Shown here one piece after another: positions 47,697 to 58,345 of a DNA stretch of 64,000 nt. Each line of letters begins with the position of its first letter. The first letter of the stretch is position 1. Below the pieces are notes generated by a model. The model saw only the letters and a program-made list of their open reading frames with translations. It was not told the DNA's origin and searched no databases. This DNA comes from CAZTDU01 sp050248795. GTDB taxonomy: Bacteria; Pseudomonadota; Gammaproteobacteria; Burkholderiales; SG8-39. The position numbers and the translations under genes are program-made. The stretch is taken from contig JBFWRS010000002.1 in the NCBI GenBank assembly GCA_050248795.1, positions 62,001 through 126,000 of the forward strand. Direction: 5' to 3'.

Positions 47697-49742
47697 TCAG
47701 GACTCCTTTCGCGGGATGGGCGCGAGCGCGTCCAGCATGATGCGCTCGCTGAGGATCTCGGGCAGCAATTGCGGCGACCTGCCCGGGACATGAAGCACAT
47801 AGACCGGCACACCGCTGCGGCCGAACCCGGCGAGCGCGGCGGTTATGTCGGGGTCGCGGCGCGTCCAGTCGGCGCGCATCAGCACCAGGTCCTTCGACGC
47901 AAACGCGGCGCGGACCGGCGCGCTCTCGAGCACGACTTTCTTGTTCACCTGGCAGGTCACGCACCACGCGGCGGTGAAGTCGACGAACACTGCCTGCCCG
48001 GACGCGTTCAGCTCGGCGATCGCGCTCGCGGAGAACGGCTTCCAGCCTTCGGCCGCCTGCGCCGGCTGCGCAGTACCGGCCGGCGCCGCGAGCCAGGCCG
48101 CGGCCAGCATCGCCGCCACCGCGGCCGCGCGCACGGTGCCCCGCTGCGCGCGGCCGAGCAGCCATGCCGCGAACGCAAGCGTCACCAGCCCCGCGCCCAG
48201 CCGAACGATGCCGTCGGCACCGACCTGCACCAGGAGGACCCATGCAAGCCACACCACCGTCGCGTAGAGCGGGAAGGCCATCGCCTGCTTGAAGGAGGCA
48301 AGCCACGGCCCCGGCCGCGGCAGACGCCGCAGCAGTACCGGGTTGAACGCGAGCACGACATAGGGCAGGGCCATGCCCGCACCCATGGCGGCAAACACCA
48401 GCAGCGCGGTAGCGACGTCCTGTGTCAGCGCGTAACCCAGCGCCGCACCCATGAACGGCGCGGTGCAGGGGGAGGCGACCAGCGCGGCCAGCACGCCCGA
48501 GAAGAACGAATCCGCCAGCGGGTGCTTCAGGCTCTTGCCCGCCAGGTGGGCCGGCACGACGCTGCCGAACTCGAATACTCCGGACAGGTTCAGCGCGAGC
48601 AGGAAGAACAACAACGCAAGCAGCGTGACCACCAGCGGCGACTGCAACTGGAATCCCCAGCCCACCGCCTCGCCTGCGGTGCGCAGCGCGATCAGCAGCC
48701 CGGCCAGTGCGACGAAACTGCCGATGACGCCGATGGCGAACGCAACACCCTGCAAGCGCGTGGCCGCAGAGTCGCCGGACTTCGCGAATCCCAGGATCTT
48801 CAGCGACAGTACCGGAAATACGCAAGGCATCAGGTTCAACAGCAGGCCGCCAAAGACGGCGAACACGAATCCCAGCCACGGCGTCAGCGTTTGCACGGGC
48901 GCAGCCGGGGCGGTGCCGGTGCCGGGCGCCAGCGTGCCGGTCATCTGCGCCTCGAACGCGAGCGGACGCTCGCCCAGGCCGCTGACAATGCCGGCGATGC
49001 GCGGCTCGCCGGCCGAGAGCTGGCGCGACACCGCGAGCGTTACCAGCAGGCCGTCCGCAAGCTGCCGTACGCGTTGCGGAGCGCTGTGTTCGACCAGGCC
49101 TTCGACGGCAGGAAACACGTAGACGCCCGCAGTGGACGCCGGCCGCAGGCCGGGCAGCATCAGCTCGATGACGCCATCGCGCGTGCTCGCCGATGCGCCA
49201 GCGACCGCCTGCGCCGCCAGGCCCTTCAGCGACCGCTCGAACAGCGCACGCCACCTGGGGTCTGCCGCAACCGGTCCCGCCTGCACCGGCAGCGTCAGTT
49301 CAAGGTCGGCGCCGCGCGGCAGGCAGACGTCGCTGCACACCAGCCAGTCGGCGCGCGCGGCGATCCTCACCGGTTCTGCGGCGGCAAAACCGGGTGCCAC
49401 CCGTAGCTCGACCGGCAGCAGCACTTCGCCCTCGTAGCCGTAGTTCATCAGCGGCGGCACCGGGATGCGCTTCGGTTCGGGCCACTGGATGGGACCGGCC
49501 TCGATGCCGGGCGGCAGTTTCCATTCGATGCTCGTCGGCGCGCCGGAATCGCCCGGATTGAACCAGTAGGTATGCCAGTGCGGCGCGATCTTCATGCGCA
49601 GCCCTGCGAGCGCCTTCTCTCCTGGCACCAGCGCGGATTCGCGCAGCACCAGCTCGGCCTCGACGTAGTCGGTCTGCACCGGCGCGGCAACGGCGGCGAC
49701 GGCGGTCCAGCAGGCGACGAGGATCGGCAGCACGCGGAACAT
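47697..49742 (-). CDS. DsbD/ScsB-like thiol-disulfide interchange protein
   Basis: A 681-residue three-part protein. A signal peptide leads to a periplasmic N-domain with a Cys pair (VCSDVCLP near 138). A membrane domain of about eight helices carries one Cys in NLMPCVFPVL and one in VASPCTAPFMG. A C-terminal thioredoxin domain has WCVTC near 592. It transfers electrons from cytoplasmic thioredoxin to periplasmic proteins. I start it at 49742, where GGGAG is properly spaced; an ATG four codons earlier has none. Partner genes downstream are a redoxin. Confidence 0.88.
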   Translation of the reverse strand: MFRVLPILVACWTAVAAVAAPVQTDYVEAELVLRESALVPGEKALAGLRMKIAPHWHTYWFNPGDSGAPTSIEWKLPPGIEAGPIQWPEPKRIPVPPLMNYGYEGEVLLPVELRVAPGFAAAEPVRIAARADWLVCSDVCLPRGADLELTLPVQAGPVAADPRWRALFERSLKGLAAQAVAGASASTRDGVIELMLPGLRPASTAGVYVFPAVEGLVEHSAPQRVRQLADGLLVTLAVSRQLSAGEPRIAGIVSGLGERPLAFEAQMTGTLAPGTGTAPAAPVQTLTPWLGFVFAVFGGLLLNLMPCVFPVLSLKILGFAKSGDSAATRLQGVAFAIGVIGSFVALAGLLIALRTAGEAVGWGFQLQSPLVVTLLALLFFLLALNLSGVFEFGSVVPAHLAGKSLKHPLADSFFSGVLAALVASPCTAPFMGAALGYALTQDVATALLVFAAMGAGMALPYVVLAFNPVLLRRLPRPGPWLASFKQAMAFPLYATVVWLAWVLLVQVGADGIVRLGAGLVTLAFAAWLLGRAQRGTVRAAAVAAMLAAAWLAAPAGTAQPAQAAEGWKPFSASAIAELNASGQAVFVDFTAAWCVTCQVNKKVVLESAPVRAAFASKDLVLMRADWTRRDPDITAALAGFGRSGVPVYVLHVPGRSPQLLPEILSERIMLDALAPIPRKES

Positions 49743-49785
49743 GGGGGCTCCCATTCGACAGGCCGAATCCGCGCCGGTTCCCGCG

Positions 49786-50232
49786 CTAGCGGGACAGGGG
49801 AAGCTTCTCCAGCCCGCGCAGCCGTGCGCCAGGCTTGATGCCGCGCTTGGCGAACCAGCCCGCGTTCATCTCCAGCGCATAGCGCGCCGGCCCGGCCGCA
49901 CAGCGCGACGTCAGGTCATGCGGCTGCATCTCGAGGATATTGACGATGGTGCCGGATTCGTCGATGAACGCCACCGCAAGCGGAATGAGCGTGTTCTTCA
50001 TCCACATGCAGTGCTCGGACGATTCGTCGAAGACGAACAGCATGCCGGCGTTGGTGTCCATGGACTTGCGCAGCATCAGCCCCTGCATGCGCGTACGGAA
50101 GTTGTCCGCCACCTCGGCACGGATGAGATGCATGCCGGCCGAGAGCTGCACCGTCGGCAACGGCGGCTGCTGCGCGCGCACCGGCAAGGCGACCAGCAGC
50201 GCGGTGATGAGGACGATGACAAGTCGGGTCAC
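49786..50232 (-). CDS. DUF192 family secreted protein
   Basis: A 148-residue protein with a signal peptide (about 1-22, ending ALPVRAQ). The rest is DUF192: RTRMQGLMLRKSMDTNAGMLF (about residues 48-68, landmark) and CMWMKNTLIPLAVAFID are diagnostic, and MNAGWFAKRGIKPG closes the fold. The function is unknown. The start is GTG at 50232, chosen for the GGAG nine bases upstream and the intact signal. It lies between two other exported-protein genes. Confidence 0.85.
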   Translation of the reverse strand: MTRLVIVLITALLVALPVRAQQPPLPTVQLSAGMHLIRAEVADNFRTRMQGLMLRKSMDTNAGMLFVFDESSEHCMWMKNTLIPLAVAFIDESGTIVNILEMQPHDLTSRCAAGPARYALEMNAGWFAKRGIKPGARLRGLEKLPLSR

Positions 50233-50242
50233 CAGTGGCTCC

Positions 50243-50276
50243 AAAAAGCAAAAAGGGCGATGCCGAAGCCTCACCC
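50243..50276 (-). terminator. Intrinsic terminator after the 47-residue peptide gene
   Basis: On the minus strand GGGTGAGGC, a TTCG loop and GCATCGCCC form a nine-pair stem with one mismatch and one wobble, followed by TTTTTGCTTTTT. It ends transcription of the gene at 50300-50443 just before DUF192. Confidence 0.8.
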
Positions 50277-50299
50277 TTTCATTTTCGCCCAGAAGTTGA

Positions 50300-50443
50300 C
50301 TACTTCTTCGGGCAACCTTCCATCTTCGGGTTCTTCTTGCACTCTGCCGCCGTGGGCTTCTTCGCGCTTTTCTTGTCCGCGGCGATGGCATTGACGCTGG
50401 CAGCCGCGAATACCGCGGCGACGATCAGGGACAGCAACTTCAT
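50300..50443 (-). CDS. 47-residue secreted Lys/Cys-rich peptide
   Basis: This 47-codon gene has its own ribosome site (AGGAG, six to seven bases before the ATG at 50443) and its own terminator. Residues 1-22 form a signal peptide (MKLLSLIVAAVFAAASVNAIA, then A). The mature part of about 25 residues is very basic: ten Lys, two Cys nine residues apart (AECKKNPKMEGCPKK). One disulfide is possible. I do not recognise the family; a periplasmic metal- or membrane-interacting peptide is only a guess. Confidence 0.72.
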   Translation of the reverse strand: MKLLSLIVAAVFAAASVNAIAADKKSAKKPTAAECKKNPKMEGCPKK

Positions 50444-50599
50444 TGTCTTCTCCTAGTAGTAGTTGTCGTGCAACGATGGGGCGGCGCGGCATGGCCGCAC
50501 AGCTACCCGCCCGCTAAACGCGGTACCGGCGCAGACGGTTGACCGGCAATGGCAAGTCGTTGTTCTGGCTGGATTCGTCAGTCCCTGCTGCAGCCGCCT

Positions 50600-50605
50600 T
50601 ATAAT
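50600..50605 (+). promoter_or_regulatory. Consensus -10 box upstream of icd
   Basis: TATAAT lies 41 bases before the icd start codon. No good -35 box is seen; GTCAGT at 50577-50582 has the right spacing but little similarity. Confidence 0.5.
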
Positions 50606-50645
50606 GCGCGCCCTTCCCCATCCAGCGCATCGATCAGGAGCATTC

Positions 50646-51902
50646 ATGGCGTACAAGCACATCAAGGTCCCGTCCAGCGGCGAAAAGATCAGCGTTAACA
50701 AGGACTTCTCGCTATCCGTGCCCGACCAACCGGTGATTCCGTACATCGAGGGCGATGGCACCGGAGTGGACATCACGCCAGTGATGCTCAAGGTGGTCGA
50801 TGCGGCAGTGCAAAAAGCCTACGGCGCCAAGCGCAGGATCGTGTGGATGGAGATGTTCGCCGGCGAGAAGTCGTGCAAGGTCTACGGCGAGAACGTCTGG
50901 CTGCCGCAGGAAACCCTGGACGCATCCAAGGAGTACGTCGTTTCGATCAAGGGCCCGCTGACCACGCCGGTCGGCGGCGGCATACGTTCGATCAACGTTG
51001 CGCTGCGGCAGGAGCTTGACCTGTACGTCTGCCTGCGGCCGATCCACTACTTCAAGGGCGTGCCCTCGCCGCTGAAGGAGCCGGAGAAGACCGACATGGT
51101 GATCTTCCGCGAGAACTCCGAAGACATCTACGCCGGCATCGAATGGGCATCCGGGACGCCTGAGGCGAAGAAGCTGATCGACTACCTGACGAAGGAGATG
51201 AAGGTCACGAAGATCCGCTTCCCGGGCACGTCGGCGATCGGCATCAAGCCGGTTTCGTCCGAGGGCAGCGAGCGCCTGATCCGCAAGGCCTTCCAGTACG
51301 CCGTGGACAACGACCGGAAATCGGTGACGCTGGTGCACAAGGGGAACATCCAGAAGTTCACCGAGGGCGGCTTCCGCGACTGGGGCTATGCGCTGGCGCA
51401 GAAGGAATTCGGCGCCACGCTGATCGACGGCGGCCCGTGGTGCAGCTTCAAGAACCCGAAAACCGGCCGCGAGATCGTCGTCAAGGACGTCATCACCGAC
51501 GCGTTCCTGCAGCAGATCCTGCTGCGCCCGGCAGAGTATGACGTCATTGCCACGCTGAACCTGAACGGCGACTACATCTCGGACGCGCTCGCCGCACAGG
51601 TGGGCGGCATCGGCATCGCGCCGGGCGCCAACATGAGCGACTCCGTGGCGATGTTCGAGGCGACCCACGGCACGGCGCCGAAGTATGCCGGCAAGGACTA
51701 TGTCAACCCGGGCTCGGAAATCCTCTCCGCCGAGATGATGCTGCGGCACATGGGATGGACCGAGGCGGCCGACGTCATCATCGCGTCGATGGAGAAGGCG
51801 ATCCTCGACAAAGTGGTCACGTACGACTTCGCGCGCCTGATGACCGGCGCGAAGCAGGTGTCGTGCTCGGGGTTCGGCCAGGCGATGATCGAGCGCATGT
51901 AG
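50646..51902 (+). CDS. icd: NADP-dependent isocitrate dehydrogenase
   Basis: A 418-residue cytoplasmic TCA enzyme making 2-oxoglutarate, CO2 and NADPH. The substrate loop has the phosphorylatable Ser in GGGIRSINVALRQELDLYVCLRP (near residue 115). The metal-binding Asp residues are in NLNGDYISDALAAQVGG, and the cofactor region is in ATHGTAPKYAGKD. The length matches E. coli Icd (416). The ATG at 50646 follows CAGGAG. It ends at a bidirectional terminator shared with the cold-shock gene. Confidence 0.96.
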   Translation: MAYKHIKVPSSGEKISVNKDFSLSVPDQPVIPYIEGDGTGVDITPVMLKVVDAAVQKAYGAKRRIVWMEMFAGEKSCKVYGENVWLPQETLDASKEYVVSIKGPLTTPVGGGIRSINVALRQELDLYVCLRPIHYFKGVPSPLKEPEKTDMVIFRENSEDIYAGIEWASGTPEAKKLIDYLTKEMKVTKIRFPGTSAIGIKPVSSEGSERLIRKAFQYAVDNDRKSVTLVHKGNIQKFTEGGFRDWGYALAQKEFGATLIDGGPWCSFKNPKTGREIVVKDVITDAFLQQILLRPAEYDVIATLNLNGDYISDALAAQVGGIGIAPGANMSDSVAMFEATHGTAPKYAGKDYVNPGSEILSAEMMLRHMGWTEAADVIIASMEKAILDKVVTYDFARLMTGAKQVSCSGFGQAMIERM

Positions 51903-51929
51903 CCCGCCCGGGGAGTGCCGCAGGCGAAA

Positions 51930-51954
51930 AAAAGCCGCCCGTGGGCGGCTTTTT
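51930..51954. terminator. Bidirectional terminator between icd and csp
   Basis: AAAAGCCGCCC and GGGCGGCTTTT are perfect inverted arms with A- and T-runs on the two sides, so both convergent genes can end here. Confidence 0.9.
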
Positions 51955-51974
51955 CATGTGCTTAGGGGAGCTTC

Positions 51975-52178
51975 TCAGGCCTTGTTGATGTTCGACGCCT
52001 GCTTGCCCTTCGGGCCCTGGACGACATCGAAGGAAACCTTCTGGCCTTCCTTCAGCGTCTTGAATCCCGACATCTGGATCGCGGAGAAATGCGCGAAAAG
52101 GTCTTCGCTGCCGTCGTCCGGCGTGATGAAACCGTAGCCTTTCGCGTCGTTGAACCACTTCACGGTGCCTATCGCCAT
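51975..52178 (-). CDS. Cold-shock domain protein (CspA family)
   Basis: A 67-residue single OB-fold nucleic acid chaperone. RNP1 is KGYGFITP (about residues 13-20) and RNP2 is DLFAHFSAI. I use the ATG at 52178 because it gives the standard length and lies six bases after GAGGG; an ATG two codons upstream touches the ribosome site. It converges on icd and diverges from clpS. Confidence 0.92.
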   Translation of the reverse strand: MAIGTVKWFNDAKGYGFITPDDGSEDLFAHFSAIQMSGFKTLKEGQKVSFDVVQGPKGKQASNINKA

Positions 52179-52451
52179 TGCCATCCCTCGGTTGGTTGAG
52201 AACTCCGGGTACTCCCCCCCGGGCCATGCTTGAAACTCACGACCCCGCCGCCCTTCGATTCGGTCCATGGCGAAACAGACAGCCTGAATCCAAACACACG
52301 CGGCTTTTACGCCGCTTCACCTTGTGCGTCAAGTGGCCTTCCCGGGCGGGAATTTCGCCCGCCGTCCGGCGATGTGGCGCGTTGCGCTCGCCCAACACAT
52401 TGATTAGGATAGTTCGGGCCGTCACATAGCGGGGAACGGGACCAGCGCAGC
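52179..52451. promoter_or_regulatory. Divergent region between csp and clpS
   Basis: This 273-bp gap should contain the csp 5' leader and the clpS promoter. On the plus strand TTGCGC (52382-52387) and TAGGAT (52405-52410) are 17 bp apart and give a fair promoter for clpS. A GGGGGGGG-like run of C at about 52216-52223 on the plus strand lies in the csp leader. No other coding frame is supported. Confidence 0.4.
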
Positions 52452-52760
52452 ATGCCGATGCAGCACAAGGACGATGCGGTACTCGAGGCGCGGAAAGCCA
52501 AGCTCAAGCCTCCGGCCATGTTCAAGGTCATGCTCCTGAACGACGACTACACGCCGATGGAATTCGTCGTGCTGGTGCTGCAGAAGTTCTTCGCGATGGG
52601 CCGGGAGCGCGCCACCCAGGTGATGCTGAAGGTACATCGTGAAGGCATCGGCGTCTGCGGCGTGTATCCTCGCGATATTGCGTCAACGAAGGTCCAGCAG
52701 GTTGCATCCTTCGCCCGCAAGCACCAGCACCCTCTGCAATGCGTGATGGAGGAAACGTAG
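52452..52760 (+). CDS. clpS: ClpA adaptor protein ClpS
   Basis: A 102-residue adaptor that delivers N-degron substrates to ClpAP. The motif MLLNDDYTPMEFVVLVLQKFF (about residues 27-47) contains the binding-site Asn-Asp-Asp. GVYPRDIASTKV is typical of the C-terminal half. It lies one base before clpA. A second ATG two codons in is an alternative start. Confidence 0.95.
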   Translation: MPMQHKDDAVLEARKAKLKPPAMFKVMLLNDDYTPMEFVVLVLQKFFAMGRERATQVMLKVHREGIGVCGVYPRDIASTKVQQVASFARKHQHPLQCVMEET

Positions 52761-52761
52761 G

Positions 52762-55050
<2,289 letters not shown>

Positions 55051-55088
55051 TCGCCGGTCGCGGTAAACATTCAATGGAGGGAGGACCG

Positions 55089-55391
55089 ATGAGACTGAGA
55101 CTCGCACTGCTGGCGGCTGCGGCTGCCATGATGCCGTTCGCGGCAAATGCACAGGGCGCGCAGGCACGCGCGAACGCTGCGGCCTGCTCGATCTGCCACG
55201 GCACCGGCGGCCATTCCGTGACCAAGGACGTCGTGCCGCTCGCCGGCCTGCAGCGCGAGCACATCGTCCGGCAGATGCGCGATTTCCGCGCCGGCAAGCG
55301 CCCCGCGACCGTGATGCACCAGATCGCGAAGGGGTACTCGGACCAGGAAATCGACCAGCTGGCGGCGTGGTTTGCCGCGCAGAAGAAATAG
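55089..55391 (+). CDS. Small monohaem cytochrome c (FccA-like)
   Basis: A 100-residue protein with a signal peptide (about 1-21, ending NAQG) and one haem site, CSICH, at residues 33-37. A distal Met is likely at VMHQIAKG. The fold is that of class I cytochromes such as c553. It sits nine bases before an FccB-like gene, so it is probably the electron acceptor subunit of a flavocytochrome c. The ATG at 55089 has GGAGGGAGG upstream. It is short compared with dihaem FccA of Allochromatium. Confidence 0.85.
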   Translation: MRLRLALLAAAAAMMPFAANAQGAQARANAAACSICHGTGGHSVTKDVVPLAGLQREHIVRQMRDFRAGKRPATVMHQIAKGYSDQEIDQLAAWFAAQKK

Positions 55392-55399
55392 GGGGCGCC

Positions 55400-56656
55400 A
55401 TGTTGCCATTCAACAGAAGGGATTTCCTCAAGCTCACCGGCGCTGCTGCGGCGCTTTCCCTGGCGGGATGCTCGACGGCCGGCAAGGCGCGTGTGGTCGT
55501 CGTCGGCGGCGGCTTCGGCGGCGCCACCGCGGCGAAGTACATCCGCATGTGGGACCCGGCGATCGAGGTCATCATGGTCGATCGCGAATCCGGGTTCGTT
55601 TCCTGCCCGATCTCGAACCTGGTGCTCGGCGGTTACGCCAGCATGCAGGACATCAGCACCGGCTACGATGGGCTGCGCAGGCACGGCGTTCAGGTCGTCA
55701 ACGACAGCGTGACGGCAGTCGATGCGTCGAAGAAGGTGGTGCGGCTGGCCCGCGGTGGCGATCTTTCCTATGATCGCCTGATCGTCTCGCCCGGCATCGA
55801 CTTCAACATGGGCGAGATCGAGGGTTATGGCGCGGCGATGGCGGCGAACCGCGTGCTGCACGCGTGGAAGGCGGGCCCGCAGACGATCGCGCTGCGGCGG
55901 CAGCTCGAGCAGATGCGCAACGGCGGCGTCTACGTACTGTCGGTCCCGCTTGCCCCCTATCGCTGCCCGCCAGGGCCGTACGAGCGGGCAAGCATGGTCG
56001 CCGCCTACTTCAAGCAGGCGAAGCCGCGCTCAAAGGTGCTGGTGCTGGACGCCAATCCGGACGTGAGCTCCAAGGGCCCGTTGTTCAAGCGCGCCTGGGC
56101 CGATCTCTACAAGGGCATCCTCGAGTTCCGCGGCAATGCCAAGGCCATCGGCGTAGCGCCCGGCATGGTCAAGCTGGAAGTGGAAGACGTCAAAGGGGAC
56201 GTGCTGAACGTGGTGCCGCCGCAGCGCGCCGGCGACATCGCGGTGCAGGCGGGACTCATCACGCACAACAACCGCTGGTGCGATGTCGACTGGCGCACCA
56301 TGGAATCGAAGAAGGTCGCGGGAGTGCATGTGCTGGGAGATTCCACCCTGTCGGCGCCGGGAATGCCGAAGTCGGGAAGCATGGCGAACAACCACGCGAA
56401 AATCGCCGCCGCCGCGATCGTCGAGATGCTCAACGGCCGCGCGCCCGGGCCGGCACCGAAGATCATCAATACCTGCTACAGCTTCGTCGCCGAGAAGGAG
56501 GCGATCAGGGTGTCCTCGGTACACACCTGGGACTCGGGCAAGAACACGCTCGTCCCGGTTAAGGGCGCCGGCGGCGTCTCGGCCGCACGCAGTCCTGCTG
56601 AAGCCACCTTCGCGTGGAACTGGGCGAAGTCCATCTGGTCGGACTCGCTGGGCTGA
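55400..56656 (+). CDS. fccB: Flavocytochrome c sulfide dehydrogenase flavoprotein (FccB-like)
   Basis: A 418-residue FAD protein. The twin-arginine signal NRRDFLKLTG (about 5-14) ends in LAGC at 21-24, a lipobox, so the mature protein may be a lipoprotein. The FAD motif GGGFGG is at 36-41. The redox-active Cys pair of FccB appears as YRCPPGPYERA (near 196) and RWCDVDWRTMES (near 305). It would oxidise sulfide to sulfur or polysulfide in the periplasm and reduce the adjacent cytochrome. Confidence 0.87.
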   Translation: MLPFNRRDFLKLTGAAAALSLAGCSTAGKARVVVVGGGFGGATAAKYIRMWDPAIEVIMVDRESGFVSCPISNLVLGGYASMQDISTGYDGLRRHGVQVVNDSVTAVDASKKVVRLARGGDLSYDRLIVSPGIDFNMGEIEGYGAAMAANRVLHAWKAGPQTIALRRQLEQMRNGGVYVLSVPLAPYRCPPGPYERASMVAAYFKQAKPRSKVLVLDANPDVSSKGPLFKRAWADLYKGILEFRGNAKAIGVAPGMVKLEVEDVKGDVLNVVPPQRAGDIAVQAGLITHNNRWCDVDWRTMESKKVAGVHVLGDSTLSAPGMPKSGSMANNHAKIAAAAIVEMLNGRAPGPAPKIINTCYSFVAEKEAIRVSSVHTWDSGKNTLVPVKGAGGVSAARSPAEATFAWNWAKSIWSDSLG

Positions 56657-57106
56657 TCAGGCCTTGCCGGTGGAGCCGAAGCCTCCAGCCCCGCGGCTGG
56701 AGGCTTCGAACTCCTCCACCACGTTAAGGCTCACCTGCACCACCGGCACCACCACCAGCTGGGCGATGCGCTCCAGCGGCTGGATGGTGAATGCCGCCTT
56801 CGACCTGTTCCACAGCGATACGAGTACCTGCCCCTGGTAGTCGGAGTCGATCAGGCCGACGAGATTGCCGAGCACGATGCCGTGCCTGGCGCCCAGTCCG
56901 GACCGCGGCAGCACGATCGCCGCCAGCCCCGGATCGCCGATGTGGATGGCGATGCCGGAAGGCACCAGTTGGCTGTCACCCGGCTGCAGCACCAGCGGCG
57001 CATCCACGCATGCGCGCAGGTCCAGCCCCGCCGCTCCCGGGGTGCCGTACTGCGGCACGCATTCGCGGATCCTCGCGTCGAGGATCTTCACATCCAGGGT
57101 CCGCAA
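56657..57106 (-). CDS. dut: Deoxyuridine triphosphatase
   Basis: A 149-residue trimeric dUTPase hydrolysing dUTP to dUMP and PPi. The five motifs are visible: AAGLDLRAC (near 24), LPRSGLG, GLIDSDYQGQV, ERIAQLVV and the C-terminal RGAGGFGSTG. The start is TTG at 57106, giving the usual N-terminus RTLDVKILD after AGGAAG. It lies two bases after the coaBC stop, a pairing common in Proteobacteria. Confidence 0.94.
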   Translation of the reverse strand: MRTLDVKILDARIRECVPQYGTPGAAGLDLRACVDAPLVLQPGDSQLVPSGIAIHIGDPGLAAIVLPRSGLGARHGIVLGNLVGLIDSDYQGQVLVSLWNRSKAAFTIQPLERIAQLVVVPVVQVSLNVVEEFEASSRGAGGFGSTGKA

Positions 57107-57108
57107 GG

Positions 57109-58305
57109 CTAGCGCTTCCTCTTCGCGAGCATGCCCGCCGCGTGCTCGACGAGCTTCCTTGCCTGCTCGAGCTTGGGTCCGCGGCCCAGTGGATGGGCGC
57201 CGCGCTCGTCGTACAGGGTGATGGCGTTGTCGTCGGCGCCCAGCGCCTTCTGCGCCAGGTTCGCGGCAAGCAGCGGTATGCCCTTCTTTGCGCGCTTGGC
57301 CCTGGCATTCCTGTCCAGTCGCTCGCTCTCGGCCGCGAATCCGACACAGAAAGGCCCGTCCTTCATCCGCGCCACGTGCGCGAGTATGTCGGGGTTCTCC
57401 TCTAGCCGCAGGTTCAGGGCAGATGCTGCACCCTTCTTGATCTTCTGCTTCGATGGCGCCTTGACGCGATAGTCCGCCACGGCGGCCACGGCGAAAAAGA
57501 TGTCCGCGCCGGCAGCATGCGCCTTCACCGCGTCGAACATGTGCGCCGCGCTCCTCACGTCGATGCGGGAGACGCCCGGCGGCGCAGTCAGCGCCACCGG
57601 CCCGCTTATCAGCGTCACCTCGGCCCCGGCGTCGCGCGCGGCGCGCGCGACTGCGTAGCCCATCTTGCCGGAGCTGAGGTTGGTGATCACGCGCACCGGA
57701 TCGATCGGCTCCTCGGTCGGCCCGGCAGTCACCAGCACGCGCCTGCCGGCGAGCGGCTTCGGCTGGAAGCTTGCATCGATTTCCTCGAAGAGGTCGGCGG
57801 CTTCCAGCATGCGTCCCATGCCGGTTTCGCCGCATGCCTGGTCGCCGGGTACCGGGCCGGCGATCAGCACGCCGTCGGCACGCAAGGTGCGCAGGTTGCG
57901 TTGCGTCGCCGCGTTCTGCCACATCTCCACGTTCATCGCGGGGGCGAGCATCAGCGGGCAGCGCCGCGCCAGCGTGATCGCGGACAGCAGGTCGTCGGCA
58001 AGGCCATGCGCGACCTTTGCCATGAAATCGGCGCTCGCCGGCGCGATGACGACCAGTTCACGGTCGCGGGAGAGTTCGATGTGCCCCATGTTGTCGGGCA
58101 CGCGCGGGTCCCACATGTCGGTCCAGACCGCCTGGCCGCTCAGCGCCTGCATGGTCACCGGGGTGACGAAGCGCGTCGCTGCCTGCGTCATCGCCACGCG
58201 CACGTCCGCACCCGCCTTCACCAGGCGCCGCGCCAGCTCGCAAGACTTGAACGCGGCGACGCCGCCGGTCATGCCGAGCAGGATGCGCTTGCCTTTCAGT
58301 GTCAT
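57109..58305 (-). CDS. coaBC: Bifunctional CoaBC (Dfp)
   Basis: A 398-residue enzyme of coenzyme A synthesis. The N-terminal CoaC flavoprotein domain (about 1-185) decarboxylates phosphopantothenoylcysteine; GVAAFKSCELARRL, PAMNVEMW and the active Cys in GDQACGETGMGRM are seen. The C-terminal CoaB domain (about 190-398) joins phosphopantothenate and cysteine using CTP; VTAGPTEEPIDPVRVITNLSSGKMG and KKG around 290 are typical. Confidence 0.95.
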   Translation of the reverse strand: MTLKGKRILLGMTGGVAAFKSCELARRLVKAGADVRVAMTQAATRFVTPVTMQALSGQAVWTDMWDPRVPDNMGHIELSRDRELVVIAPASADFMAKVAHGLADDLLSAITLARRCPLMLAPAMNVEMWQNAATQRNLRTLRADGVLIAGPVPGDQACGETGMGRMLEAADLFEEIDASFQPKPLAGRRVLVTAGPTEEPIDPVRVITNLSSGKMGYAVARAARDAGAEVTLISGPVALTAPPGVSRIDVRSAAHMFDAVKAHAAGADIFFAVAAVADYRVKAPSKQKIKKGAASALNLRLEENPDILAHVARMKDGPFCVGFAAESERLDRNARAKRAKKGIPLLAANLAQKALGADDNAITLYDERGAHPLGRGPKLEQARKLVEHAAGMLAKRKR

Positions 58306-58345
58306 CGGATCCCCGGCCTCAGGCGTTCATCGGGTGGGGGAGTAT

